Below are positions 43,574 to 54,765 of a stretch of DNA of 64,000 nucleotides, in pieces (the stretch's first letter is position 1; every line of letters starts with the position of its first letter). The translations under genes and the position numbers were made by a program. The DNA lies in NCBI GenBank assembly GCA_012064385.1, contig QRDG01001848.1:931085-995084 (forward strand), written 5' to 3'. This stretch comes from Puccinellia tenuiflora. Taxonomy: Eukaryota; Streptophyta; Magnoliopsida; Poales; Poaceae. Below the pieces are notes generated by a model. The model saw only the letters and a list, made by a program, of their open reading frames with translations, made no database searches and was not told the origin of the DNA.

Positions 43574-43895
43574 TGTAGCAACTTGTTCGAGGCCGTCACA
43601 AAACGGATCAAATCTGAGCGGCACGGAGAACTGCACTTTGTATCGCCAACCTTCAATGCAAAGATTCGCCACTTTATCAGGCCCCTTTGCTCTGCAAATT
43701 GGCTTCCTTTTTCTTGAGATCGTTCACAAACAAAAAGGTCACGACAAAATAATGTAGAATTGGAAATGTAGCAGATTGTTCGAGGCCGTCACAGCAGAGT
43801 AAATCTGAGCGGCACGGAGAACTGCATTCGTTATCGCCAACCTTCAATGCAAAGATTCGCCACTTTATCAGGCCCCTTTGCTCTGCAAATTGGCT
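43574..43895. repeat. Tandem duplication of about 135 bp
   Basis: 43574-43710 and 43766-43895 share GTTCGAGGCCGTCACA, AATCTGAGCGGCACGGAGAA and a perfect 55-base block from ATCGCCAACC to GCAAATTGGCT. The minus strand has partial frames in each copy (KWRIFALKVGD; NLCIEGWRYKVQ) but no recognised protein. Confidence 0.65.
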
Positions 43896-44306
43896 AAGCT
43901 TTTTCAAAAAAAAAAAATGCTACAGATTTGAGAATGAATCAAAATATCATGATACATCAGATGAGTTGCAAATCAATCGACAAGGAGTATCATCAAAATT
44001 GCCAATAGAAAAGGAAGAGAGAAAAACGAATCAAAGAAAAGGCAGAGACGATCTTCATCGAGGCGATGCGCCTATGAAGCGGCGGCTGGTGTTGGGATAA
44101 ATAGGATGGCGATTGCTGTTTATATATAGAGACTATGGAAGACCCGGCTGCTGCAGAACCCTAGCCCTCGGACGTCTTGTACCTGGGCCTACTCATTGGG
44201 CCGGTTTTATCTAACAGTAATCTCCAGGCCCAGGAGTAAAATCCATGCTCCCTGAAAATAATGCCCAGCCCTCATGCATTATCGTCGATGTTGCCCTGTT
44301 GATACT

Positions 44307-45192
44307 AGGCAAACCCTATTTGCGATCCCACTGTTCAAATAAACAAATAAACATCCGCGACTTTTTGACCGAACCGGTACGTACGAGAGAAGGAGAGGAG
44401 GCGATCGTGGCGTTTGTGGCGGCGGCCTAGGGTTTCAACCCTAGCCGCCGCCGGTGATATCTGCAGCTTCATCGTCGTCGCCGGCAAAGATTCGACGGGT
44501 CCTCGCCTCTTCTAGGTGCCGTTCTGGCACTAGAAGGGGTGGGGACCTCGGACCTGCGCACGGCGCTTTTCGAAGGTCCCTAATGATAGAGTTTGGTTTT
44601 GGTCGTCATCTTCTTTGTTAATGGAGATGGTATCGTCTGCAATAAGTGATCTTCCCGACGTCAATGGTGGCTTTGGAAGATTAAGTCTGTCTAGGTATGG
44701 TTCTTCAGATCTTGCTTCGCCAGATCAATCTTGGATTGTTTCTCATGGTTGCCGCGAGGAGATTTGTCCTCGCAATATCTATCCCGGCTACTACGTCTTC
44801 GGCAATGGTGATTCGTTCTCTCGGCTCCCAACGATGTCGACAAAGTGGTTCGGTTATTTGTCCCTGGAATATCAGTGGTGGTGCTCTTGCCGATGTTGCT
44901 TGATTAATTTAATGGCTGTGTGCGTGCACAAAGCCTTGGCATTGCGGCTCAAAATTAAAAAGGGAGAACCTTCGGTGGTATTCACAGGTCTGTGGTTTGG
45001 TGGTGTTGGCGTTGTTCTACGGCTGCCTTCAGAAAAGTACAAGATTGTGTCATGGATGAAGAAAGAGCTTGAAGATCTCATAGATTTGCTAGACTCTTTT
45101 AGTTTTGTTTTTGTAATCGATGTAATCGTGTACTCTTTGCTGGTTTAATATACATGGAAAATTCAAAAAAAAAAAAGGCAAACCCTATTTGC
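44307..45192 (+). mobile_element. Pol-less non-LTR retroelement with 17-bp target duplication
   Basis: A perfect direct repeat AGGCAAACCCTATTTGC (44307-44323 and 45176-45192) flanks an 852-bp insertion ending in a poly(A) of about 12. The 3' end (TTTTTGTAATCGATGTAATC, TTTAATATACATGG) is LINE-like. The 5' part has a CCTAGGG/CCCTAG inverted motif and GCCGCCGCC leader. There is no reverse transcriptase, so it moved by enzymes in trans. Confidence 0.85.
44615..45148 (+). CDS. 177-aa ORF inside the pol-less retroelement, unknown
   Basis: A frame starting MLMEMVSSAISDLPDVNGGF (a second Met lies at codon 3), with a Cys-rich middle (WWCSCRCC) and a C-terminus overlapping the element's 3' UTR-like sequence. 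No domain is recognised. Given its place, it may be leftover of ORF1 or simply an open stretch. Translation is unproven. Confidence 0.3.
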   Translation: MLMEMVSSAISDLPDVNGGFGRLSLSRYGSSDLASPDQSWIVSHGCREEICPRNIYPGYYVFGNGDSFSRLPTMSTKWFGYLSLEYQWWCSCRCCLINLMAVCVHKALALRLKIKKGEPSVVFTGLWFGGVGVVLRLPSEKYKIVSWMKKELEDLIDLLDSFSFVFVIDVIVYSLLV

Positions 45193-46830
45193 CGCTCCTT
45201 GCGGCATGACAAGCTCGCGCCGCGCACCCTGGTTGAGCTGCTGGCGTACTGCCCTGGCTTCATGGCCCGGCTCATTTACATTTTTTTTCTCTTTTCTTTT
45301 TTTTCTTTTGTTTTCGTTTTTTTTTTTTTTCTTTTCTGTTCTGTTTATTTTTGTTTACTTTTTGTTTTCTATTTTACTTTACTTTTTCGAAATTATTTTT
45401 AAAAAAGTAGATTTGAAAATGCTCAGATTTTAAATTTGTTCAAATTCGAAATTTTGTTTTCTTTTTTTCTTTTCTTTCTTTTTTGTTTTTCTTTTTTCTG
45501 TTTCCTTTTTTAATTTCGTTTTTCTTTTTCTTTACTTTTTTCGTTTCTTTTCTATTTCTTTTTTGTTTTCGTATATTTTTTTGTTTTTGTTTTTTATTTT
45601 TAATTTTTCGTTTTTTCAATATTTTTTCTTTTCTCATTTTTCACTTTTTTATGATTTTTGAAAAATATTTCAAAAAATGTTTACATTTAAAATTTGTTCA
45701 TATTCAAAAAATGTTTATCTTTCAAATTTAAAAAGTTCATTCATTTTCGAAATATTTTTTGTTCACCGATATGTTTTTGTTCACTTTTAAAATCGTTCAA
45801 AAATAGTTTCCGTTCACCGACATTTTTCATTTTTCTGTTCAATTTAAAAATCGTTCAAAAATAAATCATTTTCGTCACTTTTAAAATTGTTCGAAAATAC
45901 TTTTGTTCATAAAAATTTTATGTTCACTTTTTAAATCTGTTCAAAAGTAATTATTGTTCACCGACATTTTTCTGTTCACTTTTTAAAATCGTTCAAAAAT
46001 AATTATCGTTCACTTTTAAAATCGTTCAATAATAACTTTCGTTCGTAAATCTTTTTTATGTTCACTTTTTAAATCTGTTCAAAAATAATTTTTGTTCACT
46101 GACCTTTTTTGTTCACTTTTTAAAATCGTTCAAAAATAGCTTTTGTTCACCGATATTTTATGTTCACTTTTAAAATTGTTCCAAAATAGTTTTTGTTCAC
46201 CAACATTTTCTGTTGATTTTTAAAAAGGTCAAAATAGTTTTCGTTCACCGACGTTTTCTGTTTAAAGTTGAAAATTGTTTTAGCGATGAAAAATGTTCAA
46301 AATTAAAATTTATTCAATTTTAAGAAATTTTTAAATTTGAAAAAAGAATTATTTTGAACATTTTATACAAAACTGAACAATTTTTAAATTTGAACATATT
46401 TTAAATTTGTACAAATTTTCAAAACTGAACATGTTTCGAAATCATAAATAAATTGAACAAACAAAAAACAGAAAAGAAAAAAGAAAACAGAAAAGAAATT
46501 TGTTCAGATTTTAAATTTTTATTCATTTTTTCCAAAAAAATGTTTTTATTCGAAAAATGTTCACATTTCGAATTTGTTCAGATTTTAAATTTATTCATAT
46601 TTTAAATTTGTTCAAATTTCAAATTTATCCTTTTTTTAAATGTTATTTAAATCTGAAAAAGAAACAGAAGAAAAACAACAGGAAAAATAGAAAAGAAAAA
46701 ACAAAAAGCAAAAAACGCAAAAAAAGCCTGATGGGCCACGGCCCGGCTTACCTTCGTCCGCGTGCAGGGTGCGCGGCGCTCCCGTGAATTGCCGCAACGG
46801 GCGGCGTACAGGAGCTCCCTTGATACTACG
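45190..46830. mobile_element. GC-armed element with T-rich and tandem-repeat core
   Basis: The outer arms are inverted copies (left 45190-45280, right about 46725-46825), both containing TTGCGGCA and GCGCCGCGCACCCTG, then GGCCCGGC. Inside lies a T/C-rich run (45270-45660), then a degenerate tandem repeat of GTTCAC..ACATTTTC.GTTCACTTTTAAAATCGTTCAAAAAT type (about 45740-46260), then ATTTGAACA-rich DNA. No transposase. The class is uncertain. Confidence 0.6.
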
Positions 46831-46856
46831 AGACCTCTGTTTCTCAAAATAAAACG

Positions 46857-47080
46857 TACTCCGTATATACTTTTGTCAAAAGTGAATATAGTATAACTTT
46901 AACCAACCTTAGGGAAATAAAAAATCTACAAGATTAAATAAATATACTATGAAAGCGTATTCTATGTTGGATCGTTTAATATTGATTTGATATTCTAGAT
47001 GTTCATATTTTTTATCTATATGATTGGTTAAAATTATTATGCATTGAATTGTGACTAAATTTGTACGAATAACGGAGATA
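46857..47080. mobile_element. Stowaway-type MITE
   Basis: The ends CTCCGTATATACTT (46859) and the complement of the right end (TCTCCGTTATTCGT) with TA flanks at 46857 and 47079. The interior is AT-rich with no frame. Confidence 0.55.
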
Positions 47081-47239
47081 GTTTTTTCAAACGATGAGCA
47101 AGTCAATTAGGATAGAAAAAACTATCGTTGATGCATAATAATTTCAAATTTTTAGCTGAAAAGTGGTAGTTTATTATGCTATCACACTAGTTGATGCATG
47201 TGTACACGAATATTATTTCAAACAACCAGAGGACGAAGC

Positions 47240-49080
47240 ATTCATAATGTTGCAAGGTACACGACAATCTCAATTAATAATAACATGGTGTACAGGTTTC
47301 ATTATCAGTTAAGACTATATGTCCTGCATATAATGCCTTCTATGTCGTGTTTATATATTATCTTCACGTAGGTACCTTAGCCTGGAGCTCACCCGACACG
47401 TAGCTACCTGCCATTGGTCGATTTATGTTCATCTACCTTCTTCCCTTTCCTTGTCATGCTCAACTACAACTCTAGTGAGGACATTGAGAAGGATTGGTCT
47501 CTTCCTCATGTGCTTTTCAAATGCATGAAGAACAGCTAGGATTGAGAGGGGTTGGGAATACATCTTACCCTTGTAGATTTTCTTTACGATATAAAAGAGG
47601 TGGGATATGCAAATGATTGGTAGTATATAGTGCAATCTTAGTGGACTGACTCATCACAAGCCAACCAGCATGAGTTTGGACGACATGTCTAGATGGAGGG
47701 AATGATGATGTTGCATATTCTACTTGGAGAAATGTTACTGTAAGTACTTCTACATGAAGGCTCGAACATGCTGAAGCTACATACTCCGCGTTGAGATAAC
47801 TAGCATTGGGCCATAAAAGGCATTTGCATCATGCTGAAGCTACATACTACCCGTTGAGATAGCTCCAGTGGCAACACCATTCATTGATTATCCATGCATG
47901 TTGTCAACAAGCTCGAGAAGAAAATGCCAAATGATGTGTATTCTTTACTTTCTTAGCCAATCGATCGAGAAAAACACGTTCACTATTAAAAAAATACTAC
48001 AAAGAGTCTAACATCACATGTTAACATCTTAATTTTATCTCAAAGGGAGAAAATTGTATGTGTGGGTGATGGCTGGTGCAGCGATAAGATTAACAAAAAC
48101 ATTCATATCGTAAAAAATATATCTAAGAGATGGGGCACTAATTAGCTTCATGGAAACTGCCAACCTAGCATCTACGCAGAAGCTACATACTTCTTGTTAA
48201 GCTAGCTAGCTCCGATGCATCGGCAACAACATTAATTAACTATACATGTTATCAACAATCTCGACAAGAAAATGCCAAATGCTATGTGTATTCTTACTTT
48301 CTTACTCAATCGATCAAGAAAAGGATGTTCTATATTTATAAAATATTACAAACAAATTAGCAACTAATGATACCATATTAATTTCTCAATCGCAAAAAAG
48401 ATACCATCTTAATTTCTGACTTAGATGGCACTTTATCTCAAAAGGAGGAATCATGTGCATATGTGTTGGCTTGATGCAGTGGTAATATTAATATTAGTAA
48501 AAGCATCCATTCGAAAGAAATCGCACGATATAGGATAAAGGGCATTGATTTCCAGGAGATCTCTAGTGTTACTTAATGAAACTACCAACCTAGCTTAGTT
48601 GGAGTACCTCTTAATCTGGAGAAGGGCATTACTTTCTCAATTGGTGTGGTACCTGCAGGGACTATATGTCTCTACTTAGGATTTAGGAGGATATATCTCT
48701 ACTTCTATATATACCTCCATTCCTTCCATGTTTGTCAAGCACACATCAACTTAGCTTAGGGATGAGAGTGGTCAGGAAAAGACCTTACCTTTACTGCTTG
48801 AATCTATGATGCAGGAACGACTTTCAGTGCAAACTGTTAGTTCGATCTCATGCTATGTATCATGATTCAGGGATACACGGATTCAAATGCAATTAGCATG
48901 GTTCTGTTCTGTATGGTATGTCCAGAGGGGAGCCTGGTAGTTACGGGCTTACAGCGTGTGTGGCGCGAGCTACGCAGACAATATGCATTTGGATGAAAAT
49001 CTAGTTTCTTATGCATTAGGTCTTAATTACATAATAAGTAAATTTATGTGTGATTCCAAGTAGTTGGATGGGATCCAACT
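47240..49080 (-). pseudogene. Decayed REM locus copy D
   Basis: It shares block order with copies A-C: GTGTACAGGTTTCATT (47290), GATTGAGAGGGGTTGGGAATA (47540), GCATGAGTTTGGA.GACATG (47669), GAAGCTACATAC (47770, 47840, 48181; locally triplicated), and a GTCCAGAGGGGAGCC..GTGTGTGGCG block at 48920, where the minus strand reads VCVARATHAV like VCHATHV in copies A and C. No open frame remains. Confidence 0.45.
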
Positions 49081-49417
49081 TATTCAGTGATCGACAAGAT
49101 GTCATTTCAAAGTTAAAATTTTGTTTTCATTGTTATCATGAACAATAATAATAACAAAATATGTTATGACCGTATCAATTTGTAAGTCCTTATCCAACCC
49201 TCGTATATCCGTTGGTTTACATTTGTCCTCAATCTCAATCTCAAAATATGTTGGCGTTTGATTTTTGTTGTTGATGTTGTGATCATCCACTCATGTCAAT
49301 TTTCTTTCCATATTTTATAATTTGTAAAACAGATATGTTTCTGAATTAGCAGAACAAGAGATATTTCCTAATTTGCAAAACTGGAGGAAAATACATTCAT
49401 GTGCAGGCTAGCGATTC

Positions 49418-49829
49418 AAAGGGTGCTCGGGTTCCATGGAGCCCCATTTAAAAAAAAATCAAAATCTCCTTTTTGAAAGTTTTAAAAAAATTCAGAAAAA
49501 AAACAGATGTAGATAATGTCGAGTTCTACCACCGTGCAAAAAACCAGTACGAAATAATTTGTATTTTAGGCTACACAGAAATGTAAAAAATCTTGCAAAA
49601 TTTCAATTTTTTTTAAGTGTGCACTATTCACGACACCCTAATCCACACTTTTGTTATCTTTTTCTCAGCCTAGGAATACAATTATTTCGTATTGGTTATT
49701 GCACACTAGTGAAGTTCATCATTATCAACATCTAGGAAAAAATCCTTAGTTTTTTGAAACTTACAAATGCGATCTTGGAATATTTCAAAAACATGCTCCA
49801 TGGAGCCTGAACTCCAAAACAATGCCCTC
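49418..49829. mobile_element. TIR element with CCATGGAGCC arms
   Basis: The inverted ends GGTTCCATGGAGCCCCATTT (49428) and the complement of the right end (AGGCTCCATGGAGCATGTTT) enclose about 350 bases of AT-rich DNA containing a second, inner inverted pair (ACGAAATAATT..TA and the complement near 49680). No frame. Borders are approximate. Confidence 0.5.
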
Positions 49830-49840
49830 ACGATACAGTG

Positions 49841-50015
49841 TACTCCCTCCGTTCCACAATATAAGATGTTTTAGATGTTTCACATGTTGGCTAGATTTGG
49901 ACTAAAAGAATGGAAAGTGGGTGAACACATACACTAAAACATGTCTAGATACATGTGGTACAAATACGAATGTAGAAAAGGCCTAAAACATCTTATATAT
50001 GGAACGGAGGGAGTA
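49841..50015. mobile_element. Stowaway-type MITE, complete
   Basis: CTCCCTCCGTTCCACAATAT at the left and the complement of the right end (CTCCCTCCGTTCCATATATA) with TA duplicates. The inner arms AAGATGTTTTAG and CTAAAACATCTT also pair. About 171 bp. It lies about 370 bp past the REM stop codon. Confidence 0.85.
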
Positions 50016-50380
50016 CTTCAGTACAAAAAAAGAAAAACTATGTCATCAAAAGATGACCCAGTTATAAAACGGAAGTAAAGTAAAATTACTATAATCTCAA
50101 GATAAGAGCCAAAGAGATTAAATGGAGTTTTGCTTAAGACAATATTTAGTTCTGGCAGAACAGATCAGGCTATTGGCTGATGAATCAGGAATGAACATTA
50201 AGATAGTACAACCTGACAATATCTGGTTTTTCTTCTACTAGAACCATACACACATCGCAAGAACTTACAAAATGGATTCGCCCCATAGCAAGCTACTTCC
50301 AGGGTACAGGTACCATGCACAACCCTTCACACCAGTTGGTCAACAAGCTAGACAAGAAAGGAGTAGATGCAGACTGGAAC

Positions 50381-53197
50381 TTAGCCCAGTAGAATGAACC
50401 TACCATCGACCTTCCTGAACACGTGCACCATCATCGTCACCTTACTCATGGCTTTCATCAGCTCAAAGACGCAGAGGTCGCCCTCGCAGAGCTTGTTGTC
50501 GCTGGCAAACTTGACTAAACGCCTGCAGCCAAAGCCGCTGCTGGACCTTGTGTGGTAGTACTTGACGAGCCACTTGGCTTCACTGTTGGGTCTCAGGAGC
50601 TGGATGTCGTGAGACCTCTTCGCGAGATGCTTAGCCCCAAACTTTTTGGGGATGATCTGCATATGTAGTACAGAGCATTAGCCACTACCACAGATACCTT
50701 CGTCAGAAAGTCTACCAAATACGGTTTTCTAAGTCAGTATAAATTCTTATACAAATGAACTGACCAGAATGGCGGTTCTCCTATTAAGGTGATACTTCAG
50801 CAGGATGGTGACGTATACTGGGTTGCCGGGTTGGATTGATACCGACTCGAATATCTCCTTTTTCTCGTTGCTGGTCAGGTATTTGGCAGACATTGAGTAG
50901 TCGTAATTGGACCCGGCATGTTCTTTGTAACTCTCCTCTTCCTCGGTCTCCTCGCCCTCAACTGTATAATTGCGTTTGTTTCGAAATTCAAGATCTTTCC
51001 CTGTAAAAAGACAAATGCACAATTGAAAATGATCAGATAAAGGCACAGTAGCTCATTCTTGATTGCCTACTGTCTCAGGCTTATGCATTAGCTGACTACA
51101 TAAAAAAAGGAGTGGATGTTTCTAAGTTGGCTTATAAATTCTTAATTCTAAGTTGACGATCCCCTGAGCATTATTTTTTAATGTCATATGTGCATGTATC
51201 AATGTGCCTGATACTCACCCGGTAGGTGATGGACTCCTTCAAGAGTATGACAAAGCATGGTCACTTCACTGTTGCTTTTCGATACTTCGAATACGCAGAT
51301 ATCACTTTCCTGCAACTCGGTGTGGCGAGCAAAGCAGCACCAGCCAGCAGAAAGCATGCATGCACCATCAGTGAGAACCTTCAAGTTGTCTACCCATATG
51401 GTGCTCTTCTGAGGATGGCAAAGCGTGATGACATTGTCTTCATGTGGAAGGTGTTTGGCAGCATAATCCTTGCAGATGACCTGTTACAGATGAATGAAAT
51501 TTGGCTGCCAAATTTTCTAAAGATTGTAATTTACGAAGCGCTACTATACTTCAACAGTTCCAACAAAATTTAAACATCAGTCTGAATCTTGAACATTGTG
51601 TAACAAAATTAGAAAGATTAGTCATTTATCTCATTGAATCTGTCGAAGAAACAGCACATTGAATCTGTCAAAGAAACAGCAAATGTACCAGTGATCCAGA
51701 CAGATTTTTCTTGTCTACGGCTGTGATGTAAAATGGAATTACAGGCCTAATTTTCTTCACAAGCGTGTCGACGTATGCCTTCTGCTCTGTAGTCAGATTG
51801 CACCCCGTTGCTACGACGTAGCAGGGCTCGGTGGTTTCCTGAAGGCTACCTGAATTCATGGTTTCCAATGTGACACCTTCAGCTGCACAATACCGATCAC
51901 CAAGACATCAGTGAGCAATTACAGGTACCGTAATAATGTACACGCAACCCTTCAATTCTTTACCTGGTCTCGGTGAAGGCGAGTCCAGCAGAGTCGTCTT
52001 TTTAGTTTTCCTACTGTTTATATCACATGATCCAACGTCTCGACGCCTTGATTCCCCAGGGAATGACTGATGATGAGCATGGTTCATGACAACATGGAAT
52101 AACTGTTTCTCACAACCACTGGGCTCAAATATTAGGGCTTTGAAGTCAGAGTCCCCATTGTATCTGAACACCAGCAGGTCATACTCTCTTAGTTCATTAG
52201 CATTAACAAATGATGCCCAGCCAGATCCAAGAACTATCTTGTTCGGATCCTTGGCAACCTGAATGTTGTATAGGTTTCCATCAGGAGCTTCTAGCTTGAT
52301 AACTTCAGAGATCCGACCTCTGAAGTTTTTAACAAATTTCTCTGGTATGCTCTGCAGGACAAACAACAAAGCTATGAACAAATTATATATCTTTGACCAA
52401 GTAGACATTTAAGCTAGATGGCAGGAAGGGCATTGATCCTCAAAGGTCTTACCATTTGTCGCCGGAAATCGCCAAGCATTGGCCTCATGAAATGCTTCTC
52501 CCTATCATCCAGGTGATGCCAATAGAAATGCACATCACAGTGTCGGCACCTTTGATGGGACTCGCCGTTGCCTGATCCACCACTCTGGCATCGTGTTTCG
52601 CTCACTGGCGATTGATCAAGAAGATTGTATTTTTCTTGGGCATTAGGACCGCAATTCATGACAACGTGGAAAACTTCTTTCTCACAGCAACTTGGATAAT
52701 CAAATATAAGAACCCTGAAGTGAGAGTCCCCACTGTACCTGAACACGAGCACACAACCCTCTTTTAGTTCGTAAAAGGTGGCAAATGTTGTCCATCCAGA
52801 TCCGAGGACTATCTTGTTCACATCCCTGGTAGCCTGGACATCGTATTTGTTCCCATCAGGAGCTTCTAGCTTGATAACTTCAGAAATCTGACCTTTGAAA
52901 TTTTCCACAAACTTCTCTGGTATGATCTGCAGTAATTAATAAAACTTAAAAAATGTAAAGAACCAAAATTATCATTCTGACCAGGATGACATTCCATCTG
53001 AAAGAGAGAAAAGGCATCAACGCACAAGAGCTTACCATTTTTTCTTGGAAATCGCCGGCCATGCACTTGAAGAAATACTTCTGGGTATCATCCAGATGAC
53101 ACCAATAGTAATGTGCATCGCAGCCCTCACATCTCTGACAGGACTTGCTGCTGATGTTGTGGCTCCTATTATCTTGCTGATGACCTTGATGCGCCAT
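50381..53197 (-). CDS. REM-type B3 transcription factor, four B3 domains, 7 exons
   Basis: Exons (minus): 53197-53036, 52926-52453, 52351-51964, 51882-51689, 51480-51219, 51000-50765, 50656-50381. All borders are GT/AG and phases join into 663 codons plus stop. Residues 1-54 hold a Cys/His module (CQRCEGCDAHYYWCHLDD); it recurs at about 184-212 (CRHCDVHFYWHHLDD). B3 domains: about 55-150 and 213-310 (each starting IPEKFV.NF.G.ISEVIKLEAPDG), 375-495 split over exons 4-5, and 545-660 split over exons 6-7 (IIPKKF...FASDNKLCEGDLCVFEL). By family it is a nuclear DNA-binding protein of the REM subfamily, resembling rice B3 proteins; target genes are unknown. An in-frame upstream Met at 53236 is possible; I chose MAHQGHQQ because the Cys/His module follows shortly after it. 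Confidence 0.9.
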
Positions 53198-53262
53198 GAA
53201 AAATGCAATCAAAATGGTGGGGAGCAAAGGGAACAAGATACCAGAGTGCTCCGTCCAGCAGT

Positions 53263-53925
53263 CTAAAATAGGAAGATGTTGAATGTGTTATTATCAGGTG
53301 TGGATTTTATTCCAACTTCACATTGATGCATATATTTGATGTCGGATAAACGAAAGAAAGGTTTTCAATATTAGAGCCTTTTATCTCAGGACAAACAAAA
53401 GCAAGCAATGAACTTTAGGATCTTGAGTGCCTTCATAAACATGACCAAAATATGTATGTAGCACGTTTATGATCTAAAGATGAAGACAGTAGAAAGACAA
53501 GAAGCTTCTTACCTTTGGCAAGAAGCTCTTTGAACAAGCCAATGATGCCCAAGCCCCAAGCCCAGAGCAAAAAACAGCCTCACTGCTCCTTCCAGCAGTC
53601 TAAAATAGGAAGACGTTGAATGTATTATTATCAGAAGTAAATCTGTTCCAACTTCACATGGATGCATATATTTGGTGTCAGATGAATCAAAGAAAGAAAG
53701 ATTTCCAATACTAGAAATTTTTCCAGGACAAACAGAAAGCAAGCTATGCACTTTAGGATCCTGTGTGCCATCATAAACATGATCTAAAGATGTAGCAAGT
53801 TTATGATCCAAATATGTACTAGCAAGTAGAAAGAAAGGAGCCTCTTACCTTTTGCAGAGAAGCAGCCTCAGTGCCCACGATACCCAAGCCCCAAGCCCAG
53901 AGCACAAGGGCATATATATATGAGC
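53263..53925 (-). repeat. Tandemly duplicated 5' leader exon-intron unit of the REM gene
   Basis: Two direct copies of a unit of about 337 bp cover 53253-53590 and 53591-53925. Each contains, on the minus strand, a short leader exon with donor (CAAAG|GTAAGA at 53513; AAAAG|GTAAGA at 53849) and an acceptor TATTTTAG|ACTGCTGGA (53262 and 53599). Predicted leader introns are 53263-53512 and 53600-53848; the exon between is 53513-53599. The duplication may give alternative leaders or promoters. Confidence 0.65.
53911..53921 (-). promoter_or_regulatory. TATA box of the REM gene
   Basis: The minus strand reads CATATATATATGCCC in the outer copy of the leader unit, about 60-70 bases upstream of the first predicted leader donor at 53849. 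Transcription would start near 53885. The inner copy of the unit has lost this TATA stretch. Confidence 0.55.
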
Positions 53926-54056
53926 ACATGAACGACACACCATACCAGCTGGTCTTCGTAGTAGTATCATATCATTTGTTGAAATAAGAATTTTACTTGA
54001 AAAGTTATTCAGAGAGATGCAGGTGAAAGCATCACATGATTATAATTGAGTACCAT

Positions 54057-54652
54057 TTAGAATCTGAGCAGACAGAAGACATAACCTAGAATCTTCCTTC
54101 TTGTAGCAAGTCCAAGGCGATAAGGAGGCATAGCAATACCCATAGTGTTGTAGAAGATTCTGTCAGTATCTTCTGGTGCAGTCAAGCTGAGCCTCTACAG
54201 TAAAAAGTAAAAACGACAAGAGAGATCAAAACAAGGGTGATTCTACTTCATGAAGACACAAACATGTTGAACAGACCGACGACAATAAAATTGAAAGAAA
54301 GTGGGACATAAAAGTGGTCCAGAATTGCAGTTGTGAGTTTTTACAGCCCAGAGCCCAGAGTTTACTTGATAAGGTACCTTAACCCATGAGTTGCTCTGTT
54401 GAGCCCCATCGTATACATCAAGATAATCAATGTGCATCCTCATCATCACACCCAGGGAGTCACTTCTTTGGGAATCTGAGCAGAAGGAATCTACTGACAT
54501 ATGCTAGAACCATCTCCCTTCTTTTAGCAAGTCCAAGGAGATGAGGAGGCACCACAATACCCAGGGAGTACTGAAGACCATCCTGGTAGCCGTCAGGTCC
54601 AGTGCAGCTGAGCCTCTGCAGCATAAAAGACAGGGAGAGATCAAAACAAAAT
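54057..54652 (-). repeat. Pair of exon-like direct repeats, unknown protein
   Basis: 54057-54240 and 54470-54652 are direct copies. On the minus strand both keep an open reading: RLSLTAPEDTDRIFYNTMGI then AMPPYRLGLATRRK, and RLSCTGPDGYQDGLQYSLGI then VVPPHLLGLAKRRE. More amino-acid than random similarity is kept, and AG/GT-like borders exist (for example AAG|GTACC near 54377). I do not recognise the family. They may be leader exons or relics of a neighbouring gene. Confidence 0.35.
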
Positions 54653-54765
54653 TTTGCAAGAAATCATACATTGCAGCTTCAGAGCTAAGGATTCAATGGT
54701 ACACGTAGTAGTGATGTACACACCATTTAACACTCCAAGGCATGAAACAAAATGTTCCTTCACCT

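Noticed and set aside
45270..45660. T-rich open frames read as membrane proteins (Phe/Leu runs)
   Set aside because: Low-complexity TTTC/TTTT tract; Phe runs are an artefact of composition.
53195..53236. Upstream Met at 53236 as the REM start
   Set aside because: Would add a hydrophobic 13-residue start (MFPLLPTILIAFF) that could mimic a membrane signal, unlikely for a nuclear B3 protein; kept only as an alternative.
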